From contig JAXHSW010000001.1 in the NCBI GenBank assembly GCA_034190295.1, positions 1 through 64,000 on the forward strand: a stretch of 64,000 nt of DNA, written 5' to 3'. This document shows positions 7,631-17,360 of the stretch, one piece after another. Source of the stretch: Okeania sp034190295. GTDB taxonomy: Bacteria; Cyanobacteriota; Cyanobacteriia; Cyanobacteriales; Microcoleaceae. Under the pieces are notes generated by a model. It did no database searches, had not been told where the DNA came from, and was given only the letters and a program-made list of their open reading frames with translations. The stretch's first letter is position 1; each line of letters starts with the position of its first letter. The position numbers were made by a program, and so were the translations under genes.

Positions 7631-9424
7631 TTACTCACTTTCAGGTGATGGAGAAACTTCTACTTCTTGCTCATTTCTTGGTGAAGAAATAGACTCTCCA
7701 TCCTGTTGACCTTCTTCTGTAGTAACTGGTTGTTCTACTTCTTCTTTTTCAGAACTTGCAGGAGACTCAACTGCTTCTTTTTCTTCTATAGTATTAGACA
7801 ATTTTACATCATTAAATAAAGGTCGATTAAAAGCACCTATCTTAAAACCTTCCACCTCAGAACTACTAACATAACTCCACATCCAACCAGGACTATAAAG
7901 AGGCATCATCACTGCATTTTCCAACAAATATTTCTGAACTTCTATCACTTTTTCTTGTCGTTCTTCTAAGTTAGTAGTAGTTCGCATTTCTGTTAGTAAT
8001 GTATCCAGTTCATCACTGTGATAACCTCCCATCCAACCAGGAGAATGCCACAATGTATAAAGAAAATCTGGGTCATACCAAGACCACCCCATCATATCAA
8101 TAACACCATTACCTTCTGTTTGACTATTTTCCTGTTGTATTCTGGCATTAAGAGTGCCAATATCCATTGTTTCTAACGTGGTTTTGATTCCTACTTCTTC
8201 TAGTTGAACTTGAAAGTTTTCTATGACTTTTTGACGGTTTCCTCCTTTCCAAGTTAAAAGAGTTATTTCTAATGGTTTATCCTCACTATAACCAAGTTCC
8301 TCTAATAGACTTTTTGCTTCTTCTTGGTCTGGTTTAATACTAAACTCCGAGCAAAGTTTTTCATCACTAGGAAACATTACATCTGCGATCGCGCATTCGG
8401 AAGGTTTAACTAAACCTGCAAATACTTCCTCTGTTGCTTTTTTGGGGTCTATTGCATAAGTTACTGCTTGTCTTGCTCTCTCATCGTCAAAAGGAGGTCG
8501 GGAAGTAACAAACTCTAAAAATACTATTTGACCAGTATTCTCAGCAGTATAAAGTTTGAATTTTGAGTCTTCCTCAAGAGCAGAAATTTCTTCTAGTGGT
8601 GGCTCAGTTAAATGAATTTCTCCAGACTTGAGTGCTGCTAAACGTGCTTCCCCTTCTGGTATAGTTTTAACGATTAATTTTTTGATGTATGGAGTACCAG
8701 AATTTTCTACTTGTCGCCCATAATTTTTGTATTCTGGGTTAGCCTCTAGTACAAGTTGTTCCCCTTGAGTCCACTCAACAAACTTAAATGGACCTGTACC
8801 TATTACTCCTTCTATGCCAAATTTGTTGTTATAGGTTTGAATGGCAGAAGGACATATCATGCTGGAGTAAGGATCGGCGAGAAAGCGGAGAAAGGGACTA
8901 AAAGCTTCAGACATTTTGACTGTAACTGTGAGGTCGTCCACAACTTCAACAGTTTCTATTGGTCCCCAACTTTCTTTGGTGTAGTTTTCTGTCTCAGGGT
9001 CGATCGCTCTGTCGATGGTAAATTTGACGGCATTCGCATCAAAGGTTGTGCCGTCATGACATTTGATATTTTCGTTGAGTGTAAAGGTATATTCTTGGCC
9101 GTTATTGCTGACTGACCATTCTTTGGCTAGGTTTGCTTGGACTTTACCTTGGTCATCGAAGGCCAAAAGTGTGTCGTAGATTCGATCGATTATTTGCTTA
9201 GATAATGGTGATGTTGATTTGTGGGGGTCGAGGGTGTCGGAGTCGCTGTAGCGTGCCCAAACGAGGGTGCCTGGTTCGGGGATGGTTGGTGTTTCTGAGT
9301 TTCTGGTGGTTTGAGTGTTGTTGCACGCGATCGCTAAGGTGGCAATTATTGATGTTATTGCTATGAAGCGCCAAATTTTTTGATTAGTTAATTTTTTGAA
9401 GAAATTATTTAGGGAAAACATCAT
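7631..9424 (-). CDS. ABC transporter substrate-binding lipoprotein (peptide/nickel type)
   Basis: Family 5 extracellular solute-binding protein. A hydrophobic N-terminus ends in a lipobox (LAIAC, cysteine near residue 34), so the mature protein is likely membrane-anchored. The SBP_bac_5 body runs from about residue 52 (GTLVWARYSDSDTLDPHKSTSPLSKQ) to about 530 and includes the typical GTGPFKFVEW motif. An unusual glutamate/serine-rich tail of about 60 residues (EEKEAVESPASSEKEEVEQ...) follows. No permease or ATPase genes are adjacent, so its transporter partners lie elsewhere. Substrate unknown; oligopeptide is the family default. Confidence 0.9.
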   Translation of the reverse strand: MMFSLNNFFKKLTNQKIWRFIAITSIIATLAIACNNTQTTRNSETPTIPEPGTLVWARYSDSDTLDPHKSTSPLSKQIIDRIYDTLLAFDDQGKVQANLAKEWSVSNNGQEYTFTLNENIKCHDGTTFDANAVKFTIDRAIDPETENYTKESWGPIETVEVVDDLTVTVKMSEAFSPFLRFLADPYSSMICPSAIQTYNNKFGIEGVIGTGPFKFVEWTQGEQLVLEANPEYKNYGRQVENSGTPYIKKLIVKTIPEGEARLAALKSGEIHLTEPPLEEISALEEDSKFKLYTAENTGQIVFLEFVTSRPPFDDERARQAVTYAIDPKKATEEVFAGLVKPSECAIADVMFPSDEKLCSEFSIKPDQEEAKSLLEELGYSEDKPLEITLLTWKGGNRQKVIENFQVQLEEVGIKTTLETMDIGTLNARIQQENSQTEGNGVIDMMGWSWYDPDFLYTLWHSPGWMGGYHSDELDTLLTEMRTTTNLEERQEKVIEVQKYLLENAVMMPLYSPGWMWSYVSSSEVEGFKIGAFNRPLFNDVKLSNTIEEKEAVESPASSEKEEVEQPVTTEEGQQDGESISSPRNEQEVEVSPSPESE

Positions 9425-9498
9425 TAAAATATTAATTTTTTTTATTTAGCGAGCAAAATTGATAATCAGAATGTAAAATGTGCTGTACATTTTTTGAT

Positions 9499-9563
9499 GT
9501 AGGGGCGATTCGCGAATCGCCTCCTACAGATAGCGTATTGTCTAAGAATTTGCGTAAGTCCTG
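9499..9563. repeat. MITE family B fragment
   Basis: The palindrome GTAGGGGCGATTCGCGAATC... is followed by GCGTAAGTCCTG, the right end of family B (complete copy at 10131-10252). It lies directly before the first ATG of the flavin-reductase frame. Confidence 0.65.
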
Positions 9564-9644
9564 TAAATGTTTAGATTTGACTACAATGGGTCAAGTTTTG
9601 TTAAAATAGAGAATGTCAACCTCATTAATAATATAGGTAAAACT

Positions 9645-10124
9645 TTGTTAGACGAACAGGCTAAAAAAACAATATTGCGTAAGATTCCTCACGGATTATA
9701 CATCTGTGGCGTTCAAGATGGTGAGGAAGTTAATGGCTTTACAGCTAGTTGGGTAATGCAAGCATCTTTTGCGCCTCCCTTAATTGTTAATTGTGTGAAA
9801 AAAGATTCTAAATCCCATGCCATGATTAAGGCTAGTGAGGTATTTTCTCTGAGCTTTTTAGCAGCAGAACAAAAAGATTTAGCTCAACAATTTTTCAAAC
9901 CTCAACGTCGTGTGGGAAATAAATTTGAGAATATAGAATTTTATCTGGGAGAAACTGGATGTCCTATTATTTCAGATACTCTTGGTTATGTGGAATGTAA
10001 AGTTGTTGGTGCTGTAGAAGAGGGCGACCATACTGTATATGTAGGAGAAGTAATTGCTGCAGGTGTACATCGTGAGGGAGACCCTCTATTGTTAGAAAGT
10101 ACAGGCTGGAATTATGGTGGTTAG
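9645..10124 (+). CDS. Flavin reductase-like FMN-binding protein
   Basis: Split-barrel flavin reductase-like domain protein (GLYICGVQDGEEVNGFTASWVMQASFAPPLIVNCVKKDSKSHAMI). Related cyanobacterial domains form the C-terminus of flavodiiron proteins. The frame opens at an ATG at 9567, but that start is preceded by a repeat end, and homologous proteins in my recollection begin MLDEQAKKT. I therefore favour TTG at 9645 (159 aa) with AGGT upstream. If the ATG is used, the protein has 26 extra N-terminal residues. The gene stands alone between repeats; its flavin-transfer partner is unknown. Confidence 0.8.
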   Translation: MLDEQAKKTILRKIPHGLYICGVQDGEEVNGFTASWVMQASFAPPLIVNCVKKDSKSHAMIKASEVFSLSFLAAEQKDLAQQFFKPQRRVGNKFENIEFYLGETGCPIISDTLGYVECKVVGAVEEGDHTVYVGEVIAAGVHREGDPLLLESTGWNYGG

Positions 10125-10130
10125 TTGTCA

Positions 10131-10252
10131 TATATCAGGACTTACACAAATTTACCTTGAAAACGCCAGATGTAGGGGCGAATGGCATTGACTAACGTCA
10201 AGCTCCGAAGGGCGCCCTCTCGATTTATTGTCCGTGTGTAAGTCCTGATATA
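10131..10252. mobile_element. Complete MITE family B element
   Basis: 122 bp with perfect 18-bp terminal inverted repeats: TATATCAGGACTTACACA at 10131-10148 and its complement at 10235-10252. The interior carries the GTAGGGGCGAATGGCATT block common in cyanobacteria. It starts 6 bp after the flavin-reductase stop. Non-coding, so it would need a transposase supplied elsewhere. Confidence 0.8.
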
Positions 10253-10446
10253 GTAATTAGCACTCAGCGATCGGCTTTTTGATGTTTAGTGCTATTTCAA
10301 CAATTGATAATGAATAATGGATAATTACCTCTCCTTGCTCATAAAAGGATTGAACTTAAGGAAAATATTTTCTTTTTATTTTCTTCATAAATGATAGCGT
10401 TAGCAGTAGCGAGGAACGAGCGTCAGAGGTCTTAGACCAAATTCAG

Positions 10447-10490
10447 CAATTATCAATTATCAATTATCAATTATCAATTATCAATTATCC
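10447..10490. repeat. CAATTAT heptamer array
   Basis: Five to six head-to-tail CAATTAT units within the 10253-10545 gene-free stretch. Confidence 0.8.
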
Positions 10491-10545
10491 ATTGATAAAT
10501 ACCTCTTTAGCTCACATCTACTAGATTAAGCTATAAGCATTTTTT

Positions 10546-10752
10546 GTAAGCATTTCCTGCGGACTGCTGCGCAAACAGCTATTAGCTGTCAGCTAGAGCG
10601 CAATAAAATCCTATGTTTAAGGATAGGTTTTAAGTGAATATAGACTTTAGAGTTGACTTTTATAGTAAAATTTTTATAGCTCAATTAATAAAGCTTTTAG
10701 TGAGTGATAAAAGCAATAGCTGACCGCTGAATGCTGACTGCTGAATGCTTAC
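10546..10752. mobile_element. MITE family C element
   Basis: Begins GTAAGCATTTCC and ends GAATGCTTAC; just inside lie AACAGCTATTAGCTGTCAGC and AGCAATAGCTGACCGCTGAA. The core contains AATATAGACTTTAGAGTTGAC and AATAAAGCTTTTA, also found in the 17920-18145 copy. It ends 30 bp before the tautomerase gene and may supply its upstream region. Confidence 0.75.
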
Positions 10753-10782
10753 CATTTTTTTTTGTTAATTATTGATTGATTT

Positions 10783-11139
10783 ATGCCACTAATTAAAGTT
10801 CAAACTTCTATTTCTCAACCAGAAAAAGATAAAATTGACAACCTCTTAAAAAATCTTTCCTCTGGTATGGCGAAGCATTTTGGTAAACCAGAATCTTATG
10901 TAATGACTACTTTTGAATCAGATATTCCCATGACTTTTGCTGGTAGTAGTGATGAACCAGTCTGCTACATGGAAATAAAGAGTATTGGTAGTATGAACCC
11001 TCAGCAAACAAAAGGGATAAGTCAAGATTTTTGTCAACAAATTAATCAGGTTTTAGGCGTACCAAAAAATCGAATTTATATAGAATTTTCTGATGCTAAA
11101 GGTTCGATGTGGGGCTGGAATAGTTCCACATTTGGTTGA
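10783..11139 (+). CDS. MIF/phenylpyruvate tautomerase-like protein
   Basis: Tautomerase-superfamily protein of 118 aa, the usual MIF length. Proline follows the initiator Met (MPLIKVQTS), providing the catalytic N-terminal Pro1 after Met removal. The MIF-type segments SYVMTTFESDIPMTFAGSS and NRIYIEFSDAKGSMWGWN are present. Cytosolic enzyme that would interconvert keto/enol forms; the physiological substrate in cyanobacteria is unknown. It lies alone between repeats. Confidence 0.92.
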   Translation: MPLIKVQTSISQPEKDKIDNLLKNLSSGMAKHFGKPESYVMTTFESDIPMTFAGSSDEPVCYMEIKSIGSMNPQQTKGISQDFCQQINQVLGVPKNRIYIEFSDAKGSMWGWNSSTFG

Positions 11140-11368
11140 ATTATCGTAATACCATTTCACTTTAAGGATGTCACAAATAGTTTCAAAGTTATAATGTCAA
11201 ATAATCCCTTGAAACTATTGAAACGTCAAAGTTTTCTGTCTATTAAATCTTACTTTTAACTTTTAACTTTTGAATGCATGACTTTTGACTTCCGTGAAAC
11301 GGTATAAGCATTTCCTACGGAATACTTTGCAAACAGGTGTTAGCTGTCAGCCATCAGTTATTAACTTA

Positions 11369-11521
11369 ATTGCCCTGGAAAGAGGAGAGGAATCAGAGTT
11401 GAAAGATTTAACAGAATTAAAAGTCGGAAATAAATTAGCTACTTACTAACGACTTAATATTACTCAAATCCTCAAACTACTAATTCCTGTTAACGTAGTT
11501 CCTCCAGAGGAGGAAAGCTGA
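11369..11521 (+). pseudogene. Possible gene remnant
   Basis: One frame reads ALERGEESELKDLTELKVGNKLATY*RLNITQILKLLIPVNVVPPEEES*, protein-like with one internal TAA. No start or recognised family. The rest of 11140-11551 is non-coding and includes a GTAAGCATTTCC-like repeat piece. Confidence 0.3.
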
Positions 11522-11551
11522 CCGCTAATATTTTTTCTTCTTCCTTCTTTC

Positions 11552-12655
11552 TTAACTTACTTTTAACATAGAAGTATTCAACAAATCACATTCCGAATCT
11601 TCCAAATGCCAATCTAAACCATCAAAAGCAATTTTCTCAATTAAACTAGCCAACCGTAATGCTTTAAGAGCTTGTTCTCCTCCAACCGAAGGCTGATTTC
11701 CTCCACCCACACAATGAATAAAATGCTCTAACTCTGCATGAAGAGGTTCAATATTGCTAGTATAAACCTTTTCAATTAAACCATCCTGACGATAAAGAAC
11801 CTGACCATATTCAGTCACATAATCTGCTGTTGTTTGACGGTGAATCAGAATTTCATTGTTAAGAAAATCTGCCTCTGTCAAAGAATTTTTACAGTGAGCA
11901 ACAATAGAACGTAATTTTTTATGTGTCACCTTACTAGCAGTTAAAGTCGCTACAATACCATTGGCAAAACCAAGAGTAGCTGTTACATAATCTAAATTTC
12001 CAGAACTAGAAACACTACTTCCACTAGCAGTTAGTTTGACAACTGGAGAAGCAGCTAATTCTAGTAACAAGTCAATATCATGGATCATTAAGTCCAAAAC
12101 TACAGACACATCATTAGCTCGATGAGAATAAGGACTCATTCGATGAGCTTCTAAGGCCAATAAATCTTCAGTTTTGAGGACTTTACTAAGTTCTTGAAAA
12201 GCAGGATTAAACCTTTCTATGTGACCCACTTGTAAAATTAGGTTCGTTTCAGCAGCAGTATTTACCAAAAATTCGGCCTCGGCAATACTAGCAGCAATAG
12301 GTTTTTCCATTAAGACATGGACTCCTGCTTCTAAGCAAGTCATTCCTACAGCATAATGCTGAAGAGTGGGAACTGCTACACATACAGCATCCACATGAGG
12401 TAAAAGGTCTTTATAATCCTCAAAAAAACGAACTTGATATTTACTAGCAGTGTCGAGTCCTCTTTCAACATTAATATCTGCTACACCGACTAATTCTGTA
12501 TCTTTGAGCAAATTTAGGACACGGGTATGATGCTGCCCCATATTACCAACCCCAATAACTCCTACACGAAGAGATTCTGGTTGACCATGTTTAGTAAAAA
12601 CGGATGAATATACTTTAGACATTCTATTTCGCACTCCTAGATTCTCCTCCACCAC
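11552..12655 (-). CDS. Gfo/Idh/MocA-family oxidoreductase
   Basis: NAD(P)-dependent dehydrogenase. The Rossmann motif GVIGVGNMGQHHTRVL lies near residues 33-48 and the EKPIA motif (VLMEKPIAAS) near 135. The C-terminal substrate domain includes RMSPYSHRANDVSVVLDLMIHDIDL, typical of sugar/nucleotide-sugar dehydrogenase relatives. 367 aa, full length. The start could also be the internal methionine at residue 12 (MSKVYSS). No neighbouring sugar genes are present, so the substrate is unknown. Confidence 0.88.
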   Translation of the reverse strand: MVEENLGVRNRMSKVYSSVFTKHGQPESLRVGVIGVGNMGQHHTRVLNLLKDTELVGVADINVERGLDTASKYQVRFFEDYKDLLPHVDAVCVAVPTLQHYAVGMTCLEAGVHVLMEKPIAASIAEAEFLVNTAAETNLILQVGHIERFNPAFQELSKVLKTEDLLALEAHRMSPYSHRANDVSVVLDLMIHDIDLLLELAASPVVKLTASGSSVSSSGNLDYVTATLGFANGIVATLTASKVTHKKLRSIVAHCKNSLTEADFLNNEILIHRQTTADYVTEYGQVLYRQDGLIEKVYTSNIEPLHAELEHFIHCVGGGNQPSVGGEQALKALRLASLIEKIAFDGLDWHLEDSECDLLNTSMLKVS

Positions 12656-12664
12656 ACCTAATTA

Positions 12665-13511
12665 GATTGACCTCTCCCCGCCTTAAAAGCACGGGGATTC
12701 TCAACTGTTGCTACGATATCGACTAAAGTCACACCTCGTAACTTTTTTAGTTTTGGTTTCCCAGATATAAAATCTGGTAGCAAGGGTCAAAACTTGCCTA
12801 CAGACCTTGACTAGGTTTATACCTAATTGTGTCTCTACTTTGCCAAGTATATTTGCTGCACCATTTAAGTCAGCATTAACCAACAAACTTACCAGTTTGG
12901 TACATCCCACGTTTAACTCGTTTCCCTGATGCTTTCCACCCTACGGGTTTTTCGCCGAAAGTAGGTAGAAAATCGCTATCTAGAAAACTAGCTTTACTTG
13001 TGTAAGATTCCTCTATTTCAACAAATTTAATGTTGTGTTCCTCACACAATTGTTTAACTCGTTGCTTAAGTTTAGCTGTGGGTATTTGTACAAATGATTG
13101 GGTCTGTTTGCCTAAATTTACTTCTTGTCGTTGTCCTTGATTCCATCCAAAGACTAGCGTACCAATTTGATGCTTTAGACAATGATTGATAACTATTTTT
13201 GCAGCTTTATTAACTGCATCTCTCATCTGACGGTTACGCTTTTCTGCGATCTGGGCTAATTGCTCATCCCAATAACCTTGGGCCTTACCTTCTTTTAGTA
13301 TGGAAACTCGTTTGTTATACCACTGGTTCAGGCTTTTCACCTTGCGTCCATCAATAATCAAGCTAGTACCAACGTTAGAAACGCAACTTAACCAATTATT
13401 AATTCCTGGATCTATACCCAAGACGTTTTTAGGGTTTAATTCTTCTTGAATTACAATCTCTTTTTGATAAACAAACTCTACATAAAAACATAGATTACCG
13501 AAAATATGCAC
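12665..13511 (-). pseudogene. tnpB: Broken tnpB (IS200/IS605, IS1341-like) with right-end hairpin
   Basis: RNA-guided-nuclease-family TnpB remnant. RuvC-I (GIDPGINNWLSCVSN), RuvC-II (KFVEIEESYTSK) and RuvC-III (NADLNGAANIL) can all be read, but the frame is split. 12876-13511 carries motifs I and II and 12701-12910 carries motif III, joined by a frameshift near GMYQT-GK. The N-terminal part is missing. Downstream a CCCCG...CGGGG hairpin (about 12669-12695) matches an element right end. No tnpA is present. Inactive. Confidence 0.88.
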
Positions 13512-13569
13512 GCCAATTAAGGCGAGGTTGCGCGACCAAAGCTGAAGTCAAAAGTCAAAAGTCAGAAGT

Positions 13570-13995
13570 CGTAGGGGCGAATGGCATTGGCTAGCGCCAA
13601 GCTCCGAAGGGCGCCCGTACAAAAGTTAAAACTCAAAAGTCAGAAGTTAGAAATTAAATTTTTTCTTCTTCCCTGTTCCCTGTTCCCTGTTCCCTGTTCC
13701 CTGTTCCCTGTTCCCTGTTCCCTAAAAGTTTTCTATATTTCACAACTCCAAACCAGTATAACTATCGCTATATCTAAAAAATTATCAAAATCATAAGGGT
13801 CTAAAACCCGGGGTTTTAAGGCGAAATATTTTTGGAGGTTTGCTCAAATCCCCGCCTGCAAAAATAACTTCTTTACGGGTGATTTCCTACGGAATGCTCC
13901 TAATTACGCGTTTACGTTATGCAAAGCATTCCGTAGAAAAGTATTCCGGAACACAAATCACCCCTACTGACTTGCAGACTTGCTGACGCGCGTTA
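13570..13995. repeat. Repeat cluster before proB
   Basis: Contains a GTAGGGGCGAATGGCATT block (13571-13620), about seven CCCTGTT heptamers (about 13672-13723), and a CATAAGGGTCTAAAACC...TTTTAAGGCG element (from about 13786) that recurs at 60448 and, inverted, at about 36826-36925. No gene is seen from 13512 to 14214. Confidence 0.7.
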
Positions 13996-14214
13996 AACCA
14001 AAATATAAAGAAAATATTACGATTTTCAGGATTTAGTAAAATTGTGTGAAATAATTAACATCAATAAAAATTAAATTGGGGTCAGCAAATATAAAGACCT
14101 TAAACATAAAAATCTGAAAACGCCAATCTCTTGTTTATTAAGAGTTTGGTGTTTTCTAATTTTGAGGTAATTTCTAAGAGTCGAAGCAATCAAAAATTAG
14201 CTCAATATTTTTCG

Positions 14215-15324
14215 ATGAACACAATAGTAATTAAAATAGGCACTTCCAGTCTGACTCGTTCTGAATCGGGGAATTTGGCCTTATCCACCATTGCTAGCTT
14301 GATCGAGACTATTGCCAATCTACGTTCTCAGGGACACCGAGTAGTTTTAGTTTCTTCTGGAGCAGTTGGTGTAGGTTGCGATCGCTTAGGACTAAGTGAA
14401 AAACCTCGTAATATTGCCATGAAGCAAGCAGTAGCAGCAGTGGGTCAAGGAAGACTAATGCGAGTTTACGAAGACTTGTTTACATCTTTGCGACAAACAA
14501 TTGCCCAAATCTTACTTACAAGGAGCGAGCTGGCACGACGTAGTAGTTATGTCAATGCTTACAATACATTTCAACAATTGTTGCGACTGGGTGTAGTCCC
14601 AATTGTGAATGAAAATGATACTACTGCTGTAGAAGAACTGAAATTCGGGGACAACGATACTCTATCAGCTTTAGTTGCTGGTTTAGTAGAAGCTGATTGG
14701 TTATTTATATTAACCGACGTTGACAAGTTATATTCTGCCGACCCTAGAAATAATCCAGATGCTTTACCCATTACCTTAGTAGAGCGAATGGAACAACTCG
14801 AAGAATTTCAAATTCAAACTGGAGATTCTGTTAGTGGATGGGGAACAGGTGGAATGATTACCAAAATTGAAGCGGCCAAAATTGCCACAGCGGCGGGAGT
14901 ACGAACCGTCATTACTGATGGCCAAATCCCGGAAAATATACCAAAAATCCTGAATGGAGAATCTATTGGGACTCAGTTTGAACCTCAACCACAACCAGTA
15001 AATGCCCGCAAACATTGGATTGCCAATATTTTAGTACCTGCGGGCAAGCTGTATCTGGACATGGGTGCAGTTCAAGCAATTTCTGAATCTGGTAAATCTC
15101 TACTAGCTGCTGGTATTACTCAAGTGGAAGGAGAGTTTTATCCATCGGATGCTGTAGAACTATGCAATCAAGAAGGCGGGGAAATAGCTAGGGGACTTGT
15201 GAACTACAGCAATACTGAGTTGCAACAAATTCTGGGTTGTCGTTCAGAAGATATACCAGATATTTTGGGCTATACAGGAGCTGACACTGTAGTACATAGG
15301 GATAACCTTGTCGTCAAATGTTAA
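14215..15324 (+). CDS. proB: Glutamate 5-kinase
   Basis: First enzyme of proline synthesis (glutamate to gamma-glutamyl phosphate). The frame is open further upstream, but the ATG at 14215 gives MNTIVIKIGTSSLT, the normal ProB start, and 369 aa. The amino-acid kinase domain includes VVLVSSGAVGVGCDRL, IVNENDT and FGDNDTLSALVAG. A C-terminal PUA domain follows from about residue 280. proA is not adjacent. Proline feedback inhibition is usual for the family. Confidence 0.95.
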   Translation: MNTIVIKIGTSSLTRSESGNLALSTIASLIETIANLRSQGHRVVLVSSGAVGVGCDRLGLSEKPRNIAMKQAVAAVGQGRLMRVYEDLFTSLRQTIAQILLTRSELARRSSYVNAYNTFQQLLRLGVVPIVNENDTTAVEELKFGDNDTLSALVAGLVEADWLFILTDVDKLYSADPRNNPDALPITLVERMEQLEEFQIQTGDSVSGWGTGGMITKIEAAKIATAAGVRTVITDGQIPENIPKILNGESIGTQFEPQPQPVNARKHWIANILVPAGKLYLDMGAVQAISESGKSLLAAGITQVEGEFYPSDAVELCNQEGGEIARGLVNYSNTELQQILGCRSEDIPDILGYTGADTVVHRDNLVVKC

Positions 15325-15328
15325 CAGC

Positions 15329-15402
15329 ATATGTCAATGCTTTTAGATTTAATCAGCAAACCCTAATTAATTATTAATTATTAATTATTAATTATTAATT
15401 AT
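15329..15402. repeat. MITE D right-end fragment plus TAATTAT heptamers
   Basis: TATGTCAATGCTTTTAGATTTAAT followed by CAGCAAACCCTAATTA (15330-15368) is the right end of family D (20159-20430), trailed by TAATTAT heptamers. It fills the gap between proB and the convergent RodZ-like gene. Confidence 0.7.
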
Positions 15403-15414
15403 TGAACTCCTTCT

Positions 15415-16314
15415 TCAAATCATTGTTTCTGGTGGAGCAACATCGGAACCAACTACTACACTACCTTTAGTAGATTTTAATCCTGGTGTTTGAGTAGTTT
15501 CTAAATGTTTATCTGAGTGAGCAACTGAATCAGGAGTGTCTAATTGATCTGGAGTAAGATTTGCTCCTGGACTTGGTTGTTGAGACATCCAACTTAGTCC
15601 ACCTACTGCGCCGGCCATTAAAGCTGTATAACCTATATATAGATGAATAGGACCTATACCCGATCCAATGTCTTTATTGGACTTAGACCAAGATGGCGTT
15701 AACCCTTGAAGTGGATCGGACATAGGTAAAGCTTCTGCTAAAGCTACTCCATCAAATCCTAAAGCGTTACCTATACGAAAGATGAATCCTCGAAGATATA
15801 TATCTTCTGGTAGTTCATCTGTTTGGCCTTTTTCTATAGCTTCTAGATAATGAAGGGGTACGAAGGTTTGTTTATGAATTTGTTTCATAGATAAACAACG
15901 CATTTTTCGTGCTTTTTGTAGTTTTTCCCCTAGTTGCTGTAGGTATGTATTTCTTTCTTGAACTAATAAGGCTGCTTTTTCTGCTTTTGTGAGTCTTTTT
16001 CTCCATTTTCGTCGATTATTTTGTGGTGGTAACTCTTCTGAGGAGTTTTGGTTATTTTCTGAGAGATTAGTTTCCATATTTTGGGAATCTATGGATACTA
16101 AGGCTGATTCAGTGATAATTTCTGATTCTATGATAGTAGTTGGGTTGGTATTCATGTGTGTTTGAGGTTGATTTTGATGATTTTGGATTAACTTTTCCTG
16201 ATTCATTTGTTGGTAATTAATACTTTCTTTCTGCTCACTCATATTGTTGGAATGAGAATAAATTAGGTCTCCAATAATTTCTGATTCTATGATATTAGTT
16301 AGGTTGGTACTCAT
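15415..16314 (-). CDS. RodZ-like helix-turn-helix membrane protein
   Basis: Cytoskeletal-HTH type protein. A variable, Q/N-rich N-terminus (1-100) and a basic stretch (RRKWRKRLTK) are followed by a RodZ-type HTH (about 124-195; LGEKLQKARKMRCLSMKQIHKQT, LPEDIYLRGFIFRIGNALG). One transmembrane helix (about 224-244) and a short outer tail complete it. RodZ proteins link MreB to the membrane and cell shape. Residues 1-16 and 54-69 are copies (IIESEII) of an in-frame 159-bp duplication, so the true start is uncertain. Confidence 0.8.
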   Translation of the reverse strand: MSTNLTNIIESEIIGDLIYSHSNNMSEQKESINYQQMNQEKLIQNHQNQPQTHMNTNPTTIIESEIITESALVSIDSQNMETNLSENNQNSSEELPPQNNRRKWRKRLTKAEKAALLVQERNTYLQQLGEKLQKARKMRCLSMKQIHKQTFVPLHYLEAIEKGQTDELPEDIYLRGFIFRIGNALGFDGVALAEALPMSDPLQGLTPSWSKSNKDIGSGIGPIHLYIGYTALMAGAVGGLSWMSQQPSPGANLTPDQLDTPDSVAHSDKHLETTQTPGLKSTKGSVVVGSDVAPPETMI

Positions 16315-16432
16315 GTGTGTTTGAGGTTAATTTTGATGATTTTGGATTAACTTTTCCTGATTCATTTGTTGGTAATTGCTACTTTATTTCTGCTCATTCG
16401 TCTTGTTAGAATGAGAATAAATTGGGTCTGGT
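16315..16432 (-). pseudogene. Extra upstream copy of the RodZ-like N-terminal repeat
   Basis: This stretch is the same 159-bp-period repeat that encodes residues 16-53 of the RodZ-like gene (16156-16270). Here it contains two stops: the Q of NHQNQPQTH is TAA, and QKES reads QK*S. It shows that the coding N-terminus was once longer, or that the duplication extended past the start. Confidence 0.7.
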
Positions 16433-16465
16433 AAAGATGCTTTTTTTCTGGCATTAATGTTCTAG

Positions 16466-16705
16466 TCAAGTTTTTAGGCTGAGTTTTATTGCTTTTAGTC
16501 CTAAAACTTCGATTTGAGCTTCGGTTTGAGCTACTGCTTCTTCTAGAGAAGTTTTTATATCGGTCAACATTACACTATCAAATTGGCTAGTATAGGTTTC
16601 AGCTTCGATATTACTCAGTAGCGATCGCTAATTATCTTGACCAATTTATATAGGAATATGCCCATAACCAGAAAAACTATCGCCAGATATAGGTTTTAAT
16701 TCCAT
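16466..16705 (-). pseudogene. Short decayed gene, family unknown
   Basis: The minus strand from ATG at 16705 reads MELKPISGDSFSGYGHIPI*IGQDN*RSLLSN, then continues protein-like with EAVAQTEAQIEVLGLKAIK to a TGA. Two internal stops occur in 80 codons. Not recognised. Confidence 0.45.
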
Positions 16706-16706
16706 A

Positions 16707-17058
16707 GTTAGGGTTTTAGTTTTATGTATACTTAATCAGGAGCAATCTAAGTAATTTATTCTAGAATTTAGTGTTAATTCCGGATATAAGAAGTGCGAAT
16801 ATTTAATTTTTGTTTTTTGTATAAGTTTCCGAATATTTTAGTTTCTTCTTTTTCTAGCAAATTTTTATAACGAGTAACCTTGGTTAGGGTTTTAGTTTTA
16901 TGTATACTTAATCAGGAGCAATCTAAGTAATTTATTCTAGAATTTAGTGTTAATTCCGGATATAAGAAGTGCGAATATTTGATTTTTGTTTTTTGTATAA
17001 GTTTCCGAATATTTTAGTTTCTTCTTTCTCTGGCAAATTTTTCTAACAAGTAACCTTT
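16707..17058. repeat. 176-bp tandem direct repeat
   Basis: GTTAGGGTTTTAGTTTTATG begins at 16707 and again at 16883, and the two units (16707-16882, 16883-about 17058) are nearly identical. They are non-coding and lie upstream of the decayed gene at 16466-16705. Confidence 0.9.
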
Positions 17059-17190
17059 ATTCTATAACTATTGCGAAATAGTTTTTTTAGGTTTAATCAA
17101 GTAATTAGTTTTATGCAAATTGTATATAGCAATCATAAATAATTTGTAAAAAATCTAAGAATATATAAAAAGATAAAAAGTCTGAAACTT

Positions 17191-17360
17191 TTACCGAATA
17201 ATTAAGATTTAAAGCCTCTCCTTTAAAGGATAAAAAAGCGGTCGCTCTTCGGAGCTTCCCGGAGGGTGGGATAGCCAGGTTTCCTCGCCATATCCATGAG
17301 ACCAAGAGAAGAAAAAATTTTCCTTTTCTTCAATCCTCTTCTTTCCAAGGAAAGGTAATT
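17191..17360 (-). repeat. R1 element with another repeat in its loop
   Basis: R1 inverted copy (TTACCGAATAATTAAG...). Its hairpin loop contains a different repeat (about 17233-17310: GCGGTCGCTCTTCGGAGC... CCTCGCCATATCC), which occurs separately and inverted at about 30838-30927. This looks like nesting. No gene is seen in 17059-17919. Confidence 0.6.

Noticed and set aside
8756..9115. 119-aa plus-strand ORF
   Set aside because: Antisense shadow of the substrate-binding lipoprotein gene.
12665..13511. Active RNA-guided TnpB nuclease
   Set aside because: The N-terminus is missing and a frameshift separates RuvC-II from RuvC-III.
13581..13796. 71-aa plus-strand ORF
   Set aside because: Made of CCCTGTT heptamers and dispersed repeats.
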